The notes below the pieces were generated by a model that had not been told where the DNA came from, did no database searches, and saw only the letters and a list, made by a program, of their open reading frames with translations. From IMG/VR virus record IMGVR_UViG_3300033049_000162, positions 1 to 50,252 of that record: a DNA stretch of 50,252 nucleotides; one strand, given 5' to 3'. Made by a program: the position numbers and the translations under genes. This DNA is from a virus. This document shows positions 1-7,509 of the stretch, one piece after another (the first letter of the stretch is position 1; the number at the start of each line of letters is the position of its first letter).

Positions 1-423
1 TTCTGCACCAATATCCTTTCTTTTTGCTGTTTTTCGCTCATGACCATAAGTTTTTTGAGCGTTATACGTTGGTTGTGATTTATAAAAAACCAATGCATTT
101 TCATGCGCTCGAAGTGGTTGCAACTTAGCATTCAAGAAACCTGTCGCAGCTGGCTTTTCCCAAATCCATTCATACTTAAACAATTTAAGATTTGAGCAAG
201 CAAGTACTGCTGTGAATGGTTGAGCGCCAAATAGAACAATTGCCCCATTCGGTTTGATTACTCTCTCATATTCAGCCCACAGCGGTTCAAATGGGATAAC
301 AGCATCCCAACTGCAGCACGTTGTTCCGTATGGCAAGTCACATAGAATCATGTCTACGGTACCGCTTTCGATTTCTTTCATGCGCTCGAGACAATCACCA
401 AGCATTAGATTGAAGTCTCTCAC
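1..423 (-). CDS. Phage DNA methyltransferase (partial, runs off left edge)
   Basis: N-terminal 141 residues of an adenine-N6/cytosine-N4 type DNA methyltransferase; the C-terminus lies outside the window. The catalytic motif IV appears as DLPYGTT near residue 30, a variant of the usual DPPY. The following FGAQPF and WEKPAATGFLNAK segments are typical of small prophage methylases. The likely start is GTG at 423, which overlaps the upstream stop by four bases; ATG at 405 is the alternative. It is the last visible gene of the prophage 1 replication operon. It probably modifies phage DNA against host restriction. Family is seen in sequence, specificity unknown. Confidence 0.88.
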   Translation of the reverse strand, partial: MRDFNLMLGDCLERMKEIESGTVDMILCDLPYGTTCCSWDAVIPFEPLWAEYERVIKPNGAIVLFGAQPFTAVLACSNLKLFKYEWIWEKPAATGFLNAKLQPLRAHENALVFYKSQPTYNAQKTYGHERKTAKRKDIGAE

Positions 424-740
424 ACCCCACCCCCTACGCTTTCGATGTCTGCGATGGCTTTACGTAACTCACCAATATTTACAGTTTTATCTTTCACACC
501 TGAATTACCTAATGTCCAAGAATAGAAATGTTCATCACTTGGCGCATTAGCAACAATCTTTTTAGAGTTTTCCAAGCCATGGATTTGTACCAACTCCCAG
601 CTATCGACCAACCTTTGAAGCTCATCCTTATCATCAATGCAAGTGGACATAGCTATTTGACGCATAGTCCAACATTTAGCATTTATTAATTCATGTGACG
701 CTTTAAATCCAAACTTCCTCACAAACTCAACTGCATTCAT
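420..740 (-). CDS. Hypothetical protein between helicase and methylase
   Basis: 106 residues, not recognised. The ATG at 740 overlaps the helicase stop by four bases (ATGA), so it is translationally coupled within the replication operon. The protein is soluble and mostly alpha-helical by eye, with one cysteine-containing stretch (KCWTMRQIAMSTC) near residue 23. It ends in a glycine run. There is no signal peptide or membrane segment. Position suggests an accessory replication function, but nothing in the sequence proves this. Confidence 0.7.
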   Translation of the reverse strand: MNAVEFVRKFGFKASHELINAKCWTMRQIAMSTCIDDKDELQRLVDSWELVQIHGLENSKKIVANAPSDEHFYSWTLGNSGVKDKTVNIGELRKAIADIESVGGGV

Positions 741-2101
741 ACCAACTCCCCTTGCATCATTGCGTAATATTCAGGACTTAAATCTGCAAATGTTGAGCGA
801 GCTAAGTCGGTTGCCAATCGAACCGTACCTGTTGAGCCATTACGAGCTTTACCAATGATGATTTCAGCTGTTCCAGCCTCTTTAGATTCCTTGTTGTAAA
901 CCTCATCTCGGTAGATAAACATGATGATGTCCGCATCCTGCTCTAAATCACCTGACTCTTTTAAATCAGCGTTTACGGGACGTTTATTTGGTCTGTTTTC
1001 AAGGTTTCGATTTAATTGAGCCAAAGCAAATACTGGACATTCAAAATCACGAGCAATCTTTTTCAATTCCCCTGAAATCTCGCCAATATCTTTGTCAGAG
1101 CGACCATAATTGTTTTTAGTAAGTGGAGTTACACGCTGGATATAATCAACAAATATCGCCCCGACTTTTCCATATTCGGCTTGTACTTTTCGTGCTGATC
1201 TGCGGATTGTTGAAGTCGTTGAACGAGCATTGTCATCAATCATCAAAGGTGCTTTTTCTAAGATCATGGCAGCAGTGTTAATCTTTCCGCAGTCCTCAAT
1301 TTGAGCCTTACCACTTAGAACTTTTCGCAACTCAATTTGACCAATTCCACTAATCATGCGCTGTGCAATCTGCTTGCCTGACATCTCGATTGAAACAAAC
1401 AAAACTGGTAAACCTTGATTGACCATCATGTCTGCTGCAAAGTTCTGAGCGAGTGTGGTTTTACCCATGCTTGGGCGTGCACCGATGATGACTAAATCAC
1501 CTTTGCCAACTTCACCCAGCTTGTTATCCAACTCACAGAAGCCAGTACGAATACCGCCATCAAATGCCGTGTTGTTATGCAAAGCTGTATGTCGCTCTAA
1601 AAACTCCTTAATTGCGTCCTTAGAGAACTCATGAGCATGTTTGAGGCGATTGTCCACCGAACCTGTTTCTAAGCCACTGACGAGAGCCTGTGCACGATTT
1701 AAGGCGGTTTCAGATGTGTACGAAACCATATCCAACGCCAAAGTGCCGATTTGCTTACTCACATCTTGAATTTTTCTGCGAGTTGCAAAATCTTTGAGTT
1801 TTTTAAGGTGTGTTGGTAAAAGCGAATGAGGGCAGTAACACCCCATCAAATTGAGAATGAATTTCTCATCAACCGCATTAACTTCAACCGCATTAGCACG
1901 AATTAATTCCCAAAGCATCACCTGGTCATACGCTTCGCCTTTCACAAACTGAGATTTCACATGAGTCCAAATAATTTGATGTTGAGCTGCATAGAAATCA
2001 CACGAATCAATCTGCTCGATGTACTCATCCATGCCTTGCTCGGTACCGATCACGGTAGACAAAATCGCTTGTTCAACAGGGATAGAAAATAATTCAATCA
2101 T
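737..2101 (-). CDS. dnaB: Replicative DNA helicase, DnaB family
   Basis: 454 residues, a normal length for DnaB. The N-terminal helical domain occupies about residues 5-110 and the RecA-like motor about 170-454. Walker A is GARPSMGKTT at 207-216, Walker B AIFVDYIQ at 315-322, and the ALAQLNR motif lies at 359-365, followed by the LEQDAD segment. It would be a hexameric 5'-3' helicase opening the phage fork. The O-like initiator directly upstream, which overlaps it by four bases, would load it at the origin. This is the phage-encoded helicase arrangement of P22 (gene 12) rather than the lambda P loader. Confidence 0.95.
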   Translation of the reverse strand: MIELFSIPVEQAILSTVIGTEQGMDEYIEQIDSCDFYAAQHQIIWTHVKSQFVKGEAYDQVMLWELIRANAVEVNAVDEKFILNLMGCYCPHSLLPTHLKKLKDFATRRKIQDVSKQIGTLALDMVSYTSETALNRAQALVSGLETGSVDNRLKHAHEFSKDAIKEFLERHTALHNNTAFDGGIRTGFCELDNKLGEVGKGDLVIIGARPSMGKTTLAQNFAADMMVNQGLPVLFVSIEMSGKQIAQRMISGIGQIELRKVLSGKAQIEDCGKINTAAMILEKAPLMIDDNARSTTSTIRRSARKVQAEYGKVGAIFVDYIQRVTPLTKNNYGRSDKDIGEISGELKKIARDFECPVFALAQLNRNLENRPNKRPVNADLKESGDLEQDADIIMFIYRDEVYNKESKEAGTAEIIIGKARNGSTGTVRLATDLARSTFADLSPEYYAMMQGELV

Positions 2102-2940
2102 TGGTCCATCCCCTTGAATGATTTGCGTACGCCTTTGAATTCGGTACTTGGTGGTTGCTGTGGTTGTTCAGGTTGAGAAACTTCGGTGTACTCAGGATGC
2201 AATTTCACATGACGTTCAAACTTGTCAGAAATCCAATTTGCAAACTTGTAGAGTTTTTTTGCATCAGACAAAACTTGACCATCGAAATGAGTGTTGAATG
2301 CTCCAAGCTCAAATTCAAAACTCGGTAATCCAAAAATGAATTTTAAATTTTGACCATGCCCCTTTTGCTGAAGAACTCCGACCAACTGATTTTGATTTGG
2401 AATCCACTCGTGTTGACAAGAGAGATTCATTGATAGGTTAATTGGTAGGTTCTGTACCCCAAAATTGGGATCGTTCACGATACCGTTTTTGGGTTCGTTA
2501 CCCTCCAAAATTGGGTTCGTTTGTTCTACCGAATCAACCCCTTTTTGGGTGTGTTTAATAGCACCGTTTTGGGGTTCGTTATCTTTATCAATTAACCCTT
2601 TTTTGGGTTCGTTATAACTATCCCGATTTTGGTTTTGTCCTCTTGATTGCACACCAACTAATTTTAAAACTCGAACCTTATTTGTGGTTCCCATTTTTTT
2701 ACCAGTATCAGCAACCAATCCTAAACCGATAAGTTGATTTACGACTTTTTGAACAGTCTTGATATTCAAAACTGTGTCTTTTGCCAATCTGCTATTGCTT
2801 GGGTAGCAAGTATGGTGCTCACCTGCACGATCAGCCAATGAAAGCAAGACAAGGCGCTGTGCTGAACTTTCAACTGGTGCAGTCCACGCCCAATTTAGCG
2901 CATCAACACTCATGCGTTTGCTCCTTGTATAAATGCCCAT
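2098..2940 (-). CDS. O-like replication initiator, winged-helix domain
   Basis: 280 residues. Residues about 12-95 form a winged helix-turn-helix of the type found in phage replication proteins (NWAWTAPVESSAQRLVLLSL, then SNSRLAKDTVLNIKTVQKVV). The middle, about 105-175, is a low-complexity segment with repeated NEPK/NG units that is encoded by origin iterons. The C-terminal part probably contacts the helicase. Gene order cro-cII-O-helicase matches lambdoid phages. The 4-base overlap with dnaB suggests coupled translation. Function as origin-binding initiator is inferred from fold, position and the internal repeats. Confidence 0.85.
   Translation of the reverse strand: MGIYTRSKRMSVDALNWAWTAPVESSAQRLVLLSLADRAGEHHTCYPSNSRLAKDTVLNIKTVQKVVNQLIGLGLVADTGKKMGTTNKVRVLKLVGVQSRGQNQNRDSYNEPKKGLIDKDNEPQNGAIKHTQKGVDSVEQTNPILEGNEPKNGIVNDPNFGVQNLPINLSMNLSCQHEWIPNQNQLVGVLQQKGHGQNLKFIFGLPSFEFELGAFNTHFDGQVLSDAKKLYKFANWISDKFERHVKLHPEYTEVSQPEQPQQPPSTEFKGVRKSFKGMDQ
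2461..2638. repeat. Iteron cluster, probable prophage 1 replication origin
   Basis: Six to seven imperfect copies of TTTTGGGTTCGTTA on the plus strand, inside the initiator gene. GGG cores begin near 2467, 2491, 2513, 2547, 2572 and 2605, with a degenerate copy near 2631; spacing is 22-34 bases. Lambda also has its origin iterons inside gene O. The initiator encoded by this gene is the obvious binding partner. Repeats are seen; origin function is inferred. Confidence 0.75.
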
Positions 2941-3074
2941 AGTTCAGCCTTTGCAACTGCCACAGACTGAGCAGTCGGAAGTGAGCGCTTTTCAGCGTGT
3001 TCTTCGACTGCCTTTTGAAATAAATAAATCTTTCGCTGTAGCTCAATGTCTGTTAAAATTTTATGCATATTCAT
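2910..3074 (-). CDS. Small hypothetical protein upstream of the initiator
   Basis: 54 residues from ATG at 3074 (preceded by GAGATGG); a longer start at 3101 is possible. Its end overlaps the start of the initiator gene by about 30 bases. It is a helical, charged protein with no recognised domain. It lies between cII and the O-like gene, where small regulators often sit. Confidence 0.55.
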   Translation of the reverse strand: MNMHKILTDIELQRKIYLFQKAVEEHAEKRSLPTAQSVAVAKAELWAFIQGANA

Positions 3075-3096
3075 TTCCATCTCGTTATGAATTAAG

Positions 3097-3127
3097 ACCA
3101 CTCCAGTTACTGCTGAAGTGGTTTTTT
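3097..3127 (+). terminator. Terminator-like hairpin after cII
   Basis: Stem ACCACT/AGTGGT (3097-3102 with 3117-3122) with an inner CAG/CTG pairing, followed by six T on the plus strand. The genes here run on the minus strand, so it would stop an antisense transcript. On the minus strand the same hairpin lacks a good U-run. Confidence 0.45.
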
Positions 3128-3482
3128 AATATCCAAATTCCGCCAATCGTGGTGCGATAGACGCAAATTGATAGTCGTTAACATCACCAGAATGTGTAAT
3201 TTGCATTCGAGCTAAAAAGAAAATTGCTTCCACGAACTTCCTCTCATAACACTCGTAAGTTTCTGGAATAACTTGAACTCCAAGTTTGTCCAACATCACG
3301 CAAACAGTTTCAAGATCGGTCAAGCCATTGTTTTTACGATCATTCTTAAACTTAGATAGCCAAGATGCGTCTAATCCTAATTCGTCTGCAAGTGTGCTGT
3401 TAACTATCACTGCAAGTCGTTGCAAGATCTGTGTGTGGGTATTTCTGGCTCTTGCGCTTAATTCAATTGATACTTTGCTCAT
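3126..3482 (-). CDS. cII: CII-like transcriptional activator
   Basis: 118 residues. The N-terminal half contains a CII-type helix-turn-helix (ILQRLAVIVNSTLADELGLD, then SWLSKFKN), which resembles lambda CII in layout. It follows cro on the minus strand, as in lambda. In lambda, CII activates the establishment promoters for cI and int, and the same role is inferred here. The C-terminal 30 residues are longer than in lambda CII and not recognised. Confidence 0.75.
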   Translation of the reverse strand: MSKVSIELSARARNTHTQILQRLAVIVNSTLADELGLDASWLSKFKNDRKNNGLTDLETVCVMLDKLGVQVIPETYECYERKFVEAIFFLARMQITHSGDVNDYQFASIAPRLAEFGY

Positions 3483-3490
3483 GGTGGTTC

Positions 3491-3691
3491 CTAAGCGACA
3501 TTTGTAGTTTGTTTATGCTGATTCCATAAAGTTTCTAGATTTCTACCTAGATCGTATGAAAGACGTTTTCCGCAAGCTCCTCGCTCCAGATCACTTACAT
3601 AATTTTGTGAGCAACCAATTTCAGTGGCGATATTTGCTTGTGTTAATCCCTGTTCTTTGAGATCAGAGATCATTTTCTGCCATTGATTCAT
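3491..3691 (-). CDS. cro: Cro-like repressor (prophage 1)
   Basis: 66 residues. ATG at 3691 is chosen because it has a strong ribosome site (CCTCC on plus at 3697-3701) and gives a normal Cro length. A helix-turn-helix covers about residues 12-38 (LTQANIATEIGCSQNYVSDL). It is the first gene of the minus-strand operon, divergent from cI across the operator region 3702-3801. It should compete with CI for these sites and favour lytic growth. Confidence 0.85.
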   Translation of the reverse strand: MNQWQKMISDLKEQGLTQANIATEIGCSQNYVSDLERGACGKRLSYDLGRNLETLWNQHKQTTNVA

Positions 3692-3701
3692 ATGAACCTC
3701 C

Positions 3702-3801
3702 AATATTTTTATTAAATATATAGGTTTTCCGATATTTATACAATAGCCAAACCGATTGAAATATGTATCAGAATTCCGATAAAGCAAGTTGAGATAGATT
3801 T
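3702..3801. promoter_or_regulatory. Prophage 1 right operator with pR and pRM
   Basis: Intergenic region between divergent cro and cI. Minus-strand pR: TTGTAT (3743-3738), 17-base spacer, TATATT (3720-3715). Plus-strand pRM-like: TTGAAA (3756-3761), 16-base spacer, GATAAA (3778-3783). Two copies of the TATCGGAA half-site (minus strand, near 3736-3727 and 3782-3773) overlap these promoters. The same motif recurs at 6341-6406. Boxes and repeats are seen; assignment to CI/Cro is inferred. Confidence 0.7.
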
Positions 3802-4464
3802 ATGAGCACTTTGGGTGAAAATTTAAAGAAATTGCGTAAAGCAAAAAAAATGACCCAGAAGGAATTAGCGCAAAAGTCTGGAGTTAAACAATCGGTAATT
3901 TCCGAACTAGAAACTGGCACAGCTAAATCAACAGGTTCAATTCTTGAGCTAGCTAGCGCATTGGGCATTACCGCTGAAGATCTTAAAAAAGGTGTAGTTA
4001 GTGAATTTGACAATAACGTTGTACCTGTCACCTCAAAATTAATCCCTGTTTTATCATGGGTTCAAGCTGGATCAATGACATCTGTAGAGGAAATAAATCC
4101 ATTAGATATTTCTGAATGGTTGCCACCTTTAAGTGCTGATGATCCTGATGGTTGTTTTTATTTAAAAGTAGTTGGTATTAGTAATTCACCTACCTACATG
4201 GAGGGTGACTGTATTTTAGTAAATCCAAAATTTCAGGTGTGTGACTTAATTTCTGGAGATTTGATTGTTGTTAGAAATAACACTGATGCAACATTTAAAA
4301 AATTAGTTATTGAAAGTGATGAGCGTAAATATTTACAAGCTCTTAATCCAAACTTTCATCCTAATATTATTGAATTTGAAGAAGGAATGGTTTTAGTAGG
4401 TTTGGTAATTGATGCATTTAGACCGCTTGGTGGTTCTCGCCCTAAGCGAATGAGAAAAAGTTAG
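3802..4464 (+). CDS. cI: CI repressor with S24 autoprotease domain (prophage 1)
   Basis: 220 residues. N-terminal helix-turn-helix of the XRE/HTH_3 type at about 6-62 (MTQKELAQKSGVKQSVISEL) and C-terminal LexA/CI-type S24 domain at about 80-208. The self-cleavage site is Ala-Gly at 89-90 (VQAGSM). The catalytic pair is Ser127 (GISNSP) and Lys166 (ATFKK). It should hold the lysogenic state and be inactivated by RecA-stimulated self-cleavage during the SOS response. It leads an operon with the next three plus-strand genes, which would be expressed in the lysogen. Confidence 0.93.
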   Translation: MSTLGENLKKLRKAKKMTQKELAQKSGVKQSVISELETGTAKSTGSILELASALGITAEDLKKGVVSEFDNNVVPVTSKLIPVLSWVQAGSMTSVEEINPLDISEWLPPLSADDPDGCFYLKVVGISNSPTYMEGDCILVNPKFQVCDLISGDLIVVRNNTDATFKKLVIESDERKYLQALNPNFHPNIIEFEEGMVLVGLVIDAFRPLGGSRPKRMRKS

Positions 4465-4484
4465 ATTAGTAATTTAGGTGATAT

Positions 4485-4703
4485 ATGGACAACTTAAAAC
4501 TACCAGTTAATCAGATTATTGCTCGCATCAATGATGCTGCGACACATGGTGAAGCATTGATGCTAACAGCTGATGAAGTCAAGATTCTTTCTAAAGATAT
4601 TGGTGACAAAGTTTTCATACCTGTGCTTACAAATGAGCAAGTTATACAGCTGGTCAACGAAGGTAAGCTTGGGCAAAAGATTAATAGCGCAAAAGATAAA
4701 TAA
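4485..4703 (+). CDS. Small hypothetical protein in the cI operon
   Basis: 72 residues, start ATG 4485 twenty bases after cI. Predicted helical and soluble, with no recognised domain. It lies between the repressor and the RexA-like gene, so it would be expressed in the lysogen with them. It could be a component or regulator of the exclusion-like module; this is position only. Confidence 0.6.
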   Translation: MDNLKLPVNQIIARINDAATHGEALMLTADEVKILSKDIGDKVFIPVLTNEQVIQLVNEGKLGQKINSAKDK

Positions 4704-4752
4704 AAACTGCGAACCCGACGCAGCCCTTAGAATGATCGGGTGGAGAAAATTA

Positions 4753-5763
4753 ATGAGTAAAACTGTTACAAAAGAAAAAACTGTACATTATAAAAAAGTT
4801 GATTTATTGAGAGGAGCGAATCTTGGTCAATTACTAAAAGCTCAGCTTTTAGAAGATAAATCTTTTTATTATAAAGCTACCAATAGACAACAATTCATCT
4901 CTGCAACTAAAGATGATTTTATACTTATTAATCATGCTAGCTCGCATCAGAGCATGTTCTTTGGTGAATTAATTATTGTTGAATCAGGTAAGGCTCAAGC
5001 TGTTTTAAAAATTGATAGTGATGATGCTTCTGAATTTCCAATTAAAACCTATTTAACCGAAGATCTACCACCAGATGATGAAGATGAAGAAAAATCCAGT
5101 GATGTAGTTAGAAAGGAATTTATTGATAGCGTCCTCTATTTTGGTGTTATTGATAATCATGTTGCTATAATTCAATCTAGATCGCTTACTGCACGAATAC
5201 TAGAATCATACTTGGGATGGTTGCTTGGAGAGGCTGCTAAGGCGTTACCTGAAAACAGCGCATTAATACTAAAAGACGCTCCTAATCCAGCCATCAAAGA
5301 AAAATTGGAAAATACACCAGCAAAAACAATATCTATATCATCTGGCATAGGTTCTTGTGAGGTTCAGCCAATTCATAAAGTTGAATCAAATATTCCTGCA
5401 AAAATTGACTATAAAATTGAAGATAATGTTGTTGATGTTCTTAAATCAGCTTTTGGGGTTGATCTAGATGATTTAAAGCTTGAAGATGGATTAGATGATG
5501 CAAATCTTAAACTTAAGCTAACTCTAACTTACAACCGCAAAACATCTAAAAGTGGGCAAAAAGTAATAGATACTGTTGCATCTTCTATGCGTCACAATGA
5601 TGACTATGTCATCACATTAGAAGATGGCACAAAGGTTACAGCTGAAAATTTAAAAATGAGTGGTAAAATTCCAGTTGAAACCATTAATGACAAAGTATAT
5701 AACGAAGGCTTAAAGGTTCAGTTATATAATTGGATGACGACCAATATAAATTTTGGTGACTAA
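4753..5763 (+). CDS. RexA-like protein, candidate superinfection-exclusion sensor
   Basis: 336 residues from ATG 4753, chosen for the GGAG ribosome site just upstream; earlier in-frame starts lie inside the previous gene. Soluble, with an acidic linker near residues 115-125 (PPDDEDEE). Compared from memory with lambda RexA (279 residues), the order of segments looks alike. There is an early LGQLLKAQLL helix, a central strand-rich stretch around YFGVIDNHVAIIQSR followed by a leucine-rich helix, and a late VLKSAFGVDLDDL block leading into a long beta-rich segment. The gene occupies the rexA slot: after cI, before a four-helix membrane protein, with a terminator closing the operon. RexA is the DNA-binding sensor that activates RexB. 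The homology is a hypothesis, not a proven match. Confidence 0.55.
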   Translation: MSKTVTKEKTVHYKKVDLLRGANLGQLLKAQLLEDKSFYYKATNRQQFISATKDDFILINHASSHQSMFFGELIIVESGKAQAVLKIDSDDASEFPIKTYLTEDLPPDDEDEEKSSDVVRKEFIDSVLYFGVIDNHVAIIQSRSLTARILESYLGWLLGEAAKALPENSALILKDAPNPAIKEKLENTPAKTISISSGIGSCEVQPIHKVESNIPAKIDYKIEDNVVDVLKSAFGVDLDDLKLEDGLDDANLKLKLTLTYNRKTSKSGQKVIDTVASSMRHNDDYVITLEDGTKVTAENLKMSGKIPVETINDKVYNEGLKVQLYNWMTTNINFGD

Positions 5764-5765
5764 CT

Positions 5766-6269
5766 ATGACTAAACGCTATTTGCCGTTTTATAATAATGC
5801 TAGGTTTATTGCTTTAGTATTGGTAGCTCTTTTTGTCATTTTTTCAATAATTTTCAATTATTTGAAAATTAACATCAACATCAACTTGGTTCAATTCTCT
5901 TTTGTTTTGTTGCTTCCATTAAGTCAAATTTACTTAGCCTATAAAGGAATGCTAGATGCTCTTAAATTAGATGGCTTGAATCAATCGGAGAGAGATAGAC
6001 TAACATCTACTGTGGATATAAGAAGCAAGTCATCCTTATATGTAGCCGTGCTTTTTATTGTAATTGTATTTGGAATGTATATTCTCAATTCATTAAGCTT
6101 ACTTTCCAGTAAACATCTATTGGCCTTAATATTATCAGTTGGTTTAACATCAATATTTAGTTTTTTTCTAGCATGGAGTGATCTAAAAGAGATATCAATG
6201 TTGGAGAAAACGTTAAAGGCTCGAAAAGAATCTAGAGAGGCAAAAACTAAAGTCTTAAGCAACAAATAA
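5766..6269 (+). CDS. RexB-like four-helix inner-membrane protein
   Basis: 167 residues. Four hydrophobic segments at about 13-32, 38-58, 89-109 and 116-138, then a charged cytoplasmic tail rich in Lys and Glu. Lambda RexB is 144 residues with four membrane helices and sits in the same place, directly downstream of rexA. Here the gene starts two bases after the RexA-like stop, so expression is probably coupled, and a terminator follows. A membrane effector (channel) role is inferred from topology and position; I see no clear residue-level similarity to RexB. Confidence 0.6.
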   Translation: MTKRYLPFYNNARFIALVLVALFVIFSIIFNYLKINININLVQFSFVLLLPLSQIYLAYKGMLDALKLDGLNQSERDRLTSTVDIRSKSSLYVAVLFIVIVFGMYILNSLSLLSSKHLLALILSVGLTSIFSFFLAWSDLKEISMLEKTLKARKESREAKTKVLSNK

Positions 6270-6288
6270 ATTTTCAAATTAATTCTCT

Positions 6289-6314
6289 AACCCACCCAGC
6301 GTGGGTTTTCTTTT
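6289..6314 (+). terminator. Terminator of the cI-rexAB-like operon
   Basis: Perfect stem AACCCAC/GTGGGTT (6289-6295 with 6301-6307), five-base loop, then TTCTTTT. It lies 20 bases after the last gene of the lysogen operon and directly before the left operator. Confidence 0.85.
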
Positions 6315-6340
6315 GTCTATTAAAACATAAAAGATTCAAA

Positions 6341-6410
6341 TAATATCGGAATAAAAATAAAAATATCGGATTACCTATTGACTAACAATATCGGAAGTGC
6401 GATATTTACC
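6341..6410 (+). promoter_or_regulatory. Prophage 1 left operator and pL-like promoter
   Basis: Promoter TTGACT (6378-6383), 17-base spacer, GATATT (6401-6406). The motif TATCGGA occurs at about 6344-6350, 6364-6370 and 6389-6395. The last is half of a perfect palindrome, AATATCG-N6-CGATATT (6387-6406), that covers the spacer and -10 box. The motif is shared with the cro/cI region, so CI should shut off both arms. Layout equals lambda OL/pL. Confidence 0.8.
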
Positions 6411-6444
6411 TCATACACAAACAAACCTCCTCAGTGAGACAAAA

Positions 6445-6657
6445 ATGGATATTCAAAATTTACGCTTACAACTCCTTCAGCTTTCAGGCGGTCAAGTTGA
6501 ACACGCTCAAGCAATGGAGAAATACGTTTTAGAAGGTACTGGCTTAAATCAGCAAATGGGCGAAGCGGTAAAAACTGCGGATGTTGGTGAAGATCCAGTA
6601 GATGAAAAGTGCGGATGCTTTATCTGCCTAATCAATGAATTTCAAAAAGCTTTTTAA
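6445..6657 (+). CDS. First gene of the pL operon, hypothetical
   Basis: 70 residues. ATG 6445 is preferred because the longer reading would start inside the promoter. Helical N-terminus (DIQNLRLQLLQLSGG) and a Cys-rich end (KCGCFIC). It occupies the position of lambda N, right before a hairpin terminator, but I cannot identify an arginine-rich antiterminator motif. Confidence 0.6.
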   Translation: MDIQNLRLQLLQLSGGQVEHAQAMEKYVLEGTGLNQQMGEAVKTADVGEDPVDEKCGCFICLINEFQKAF

Positions 6658-6668
6658 TTTTAAATAAA

Positions 6669-6702
6669 AAAGCCCTCACGACTCGACATCAAAGGGCTTT
6701 TA
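6669..6702 (+). terminator. Attenuator/terminator in the early operon
   Basis: Stem AAAGCCCT/AGGGCTTT (6669-6676 with 6693-6700), 16-base loop, short T-run. It lies directly after the first pL gene, comparable to lambda tL1, so readthrough may need antitermination. Confidence 0.6.
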
Positions 6703-6721
6703 CTCAAAGAGTGAGAATATT

Positions 6722-6859
6722 ATGTCACACAAAAAACCAGAACGTCTACTGACGATAGATCAAATCGTTAAGCGAGCATTTATCCAGGATGTATTTCTTG
6801 GCTCAATCATCATCTTTTTGATCGGTGCGATGTTTTATATCGCTTTGGTAAGGGGGTGA
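6722..6859 (+). CDS. Small single-pass membrane protein
   Basis: 45 residues. A basic N-terminus is followed by one hydrophobic helix at about 25-42 (LGSIIIFLIGAMFYIAL). It ends just before the ribosome site of the next gene (AGGGGGTGAGGA). Function unknown. Confidence 0.6.
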   Translation: MSHKKPERLLTIDQIVKRAFIQDVFLGSIIIFLIGAMFYIALVRG

Positions 6860-6862
6860 GGA

Positions 6863-7117
6863 ATGGGACTCTCTAAATTTTCTGCAAACATTGCGTATAC
6901 CTCTGATGAAGGTTGTAAATACGAATTAAAATTTAAACAAAACCCTAGCACACCTGAAGCAGATAAGGTTCTGCTTGACACAATTGAGCATTTGGCTTGG
7001 ATGGGTGCAGTAGGTGGTCAAGCTGATGCAACTAAAGAAGCTTTTGAGCGAGGTCACAAGCAAGGTGTTGATCGTCGGGCTTACTTGGATGGCTTGAATA
7101 AGGAGCCACAACAATGA
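6863..7117 (+). CDS. Hypothetical early protein
   Basis: 84 residues, with a strong ribosome site GGGGGTGAGGA before ATG 6863. Soluble and acidic, not recognised. The stop overlaps the next start (ATGA at 7114), indicating an operon. Confidence 0.65.
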   Translation: MGLSKFSANIAYTSDEGCKYELKFKQNPSTPEADKVLLDTIEHLAWMGAVGGQADATKEAFERGHKQGVDRRAYLDGLNKEPQQ

Positions 7118-7509
7118 ATATGCTTTCTAATTACGCCCCTGAAGCTCCTACTTTTCAAAATCTTGTAGTTGCTGATGAGTTTGTTATCCAAGACTCAAAA
7201 GTCTATTTCTCATTAATTGTACATAACTACAGCGCTTGTTATGTGTCCGCTGTTGTTGAAGCAAATCAAACAACAAGCTCACTTGCTTGGAACAATACAA
7301 GCGATCCGCAAAATGATGTTGATGTTGATTATGACTTGCTTGAAGTAGCGACTTGGCACCGTCCTGTTGTTGAAGATTATGACGATATTTTTGCGGCTCA
7401 TGGACTTCAATTTGCACTGACAAATAGCCAAGTTTACGCACTTAATGAAATGCTTAAAGCGCATTTTGAAGAAGAAAAAGTTAATGAATTAAAAGGGATG
7501 GTGGCTTGA
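7114..7509 (+). CDS. Hypothetical early protein
   Basis: 131 residues, coupled to the previous gene by overlap. The middle is strand-rich and acidic (NDVDVDYDLLEV). There is no known domain, signal peptide or membrane segment. It directly precedes the recombination module. Confidence 0.65.
   Translation: MNMLSNYAPEAPTFQNLVVADEFVIQDSKVYFSLIVHNYSACYVSAVVEANQTTSSLAWNNTSDPQNDVDVDYDLLEVATWHRPVVEDYDDIFAAHGLQFALTNSQVYALNEMLKAHFEEEKVNELKGMVA

Noticed and set aside
254-550. 98-codon plus-strand reading frame
   Set aside because: It lies antisense to the methyltransferase and the 106-residue gene and has no ribosome site or protein-like composition.
5981-6277. Minus-strand 98-codon frame opposite the RexB-like gene, possible antitoxin
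   Set aside because: No ribosome site, and the plus-strand gene has clear membrane helices and operon context.
7184-7464. Minus-strand frames opposite 7114-7509
   Set aside because: Antisense to a gene coupled by overlap in the early operon; Gln/His-rich composition is typical of shadow frames.
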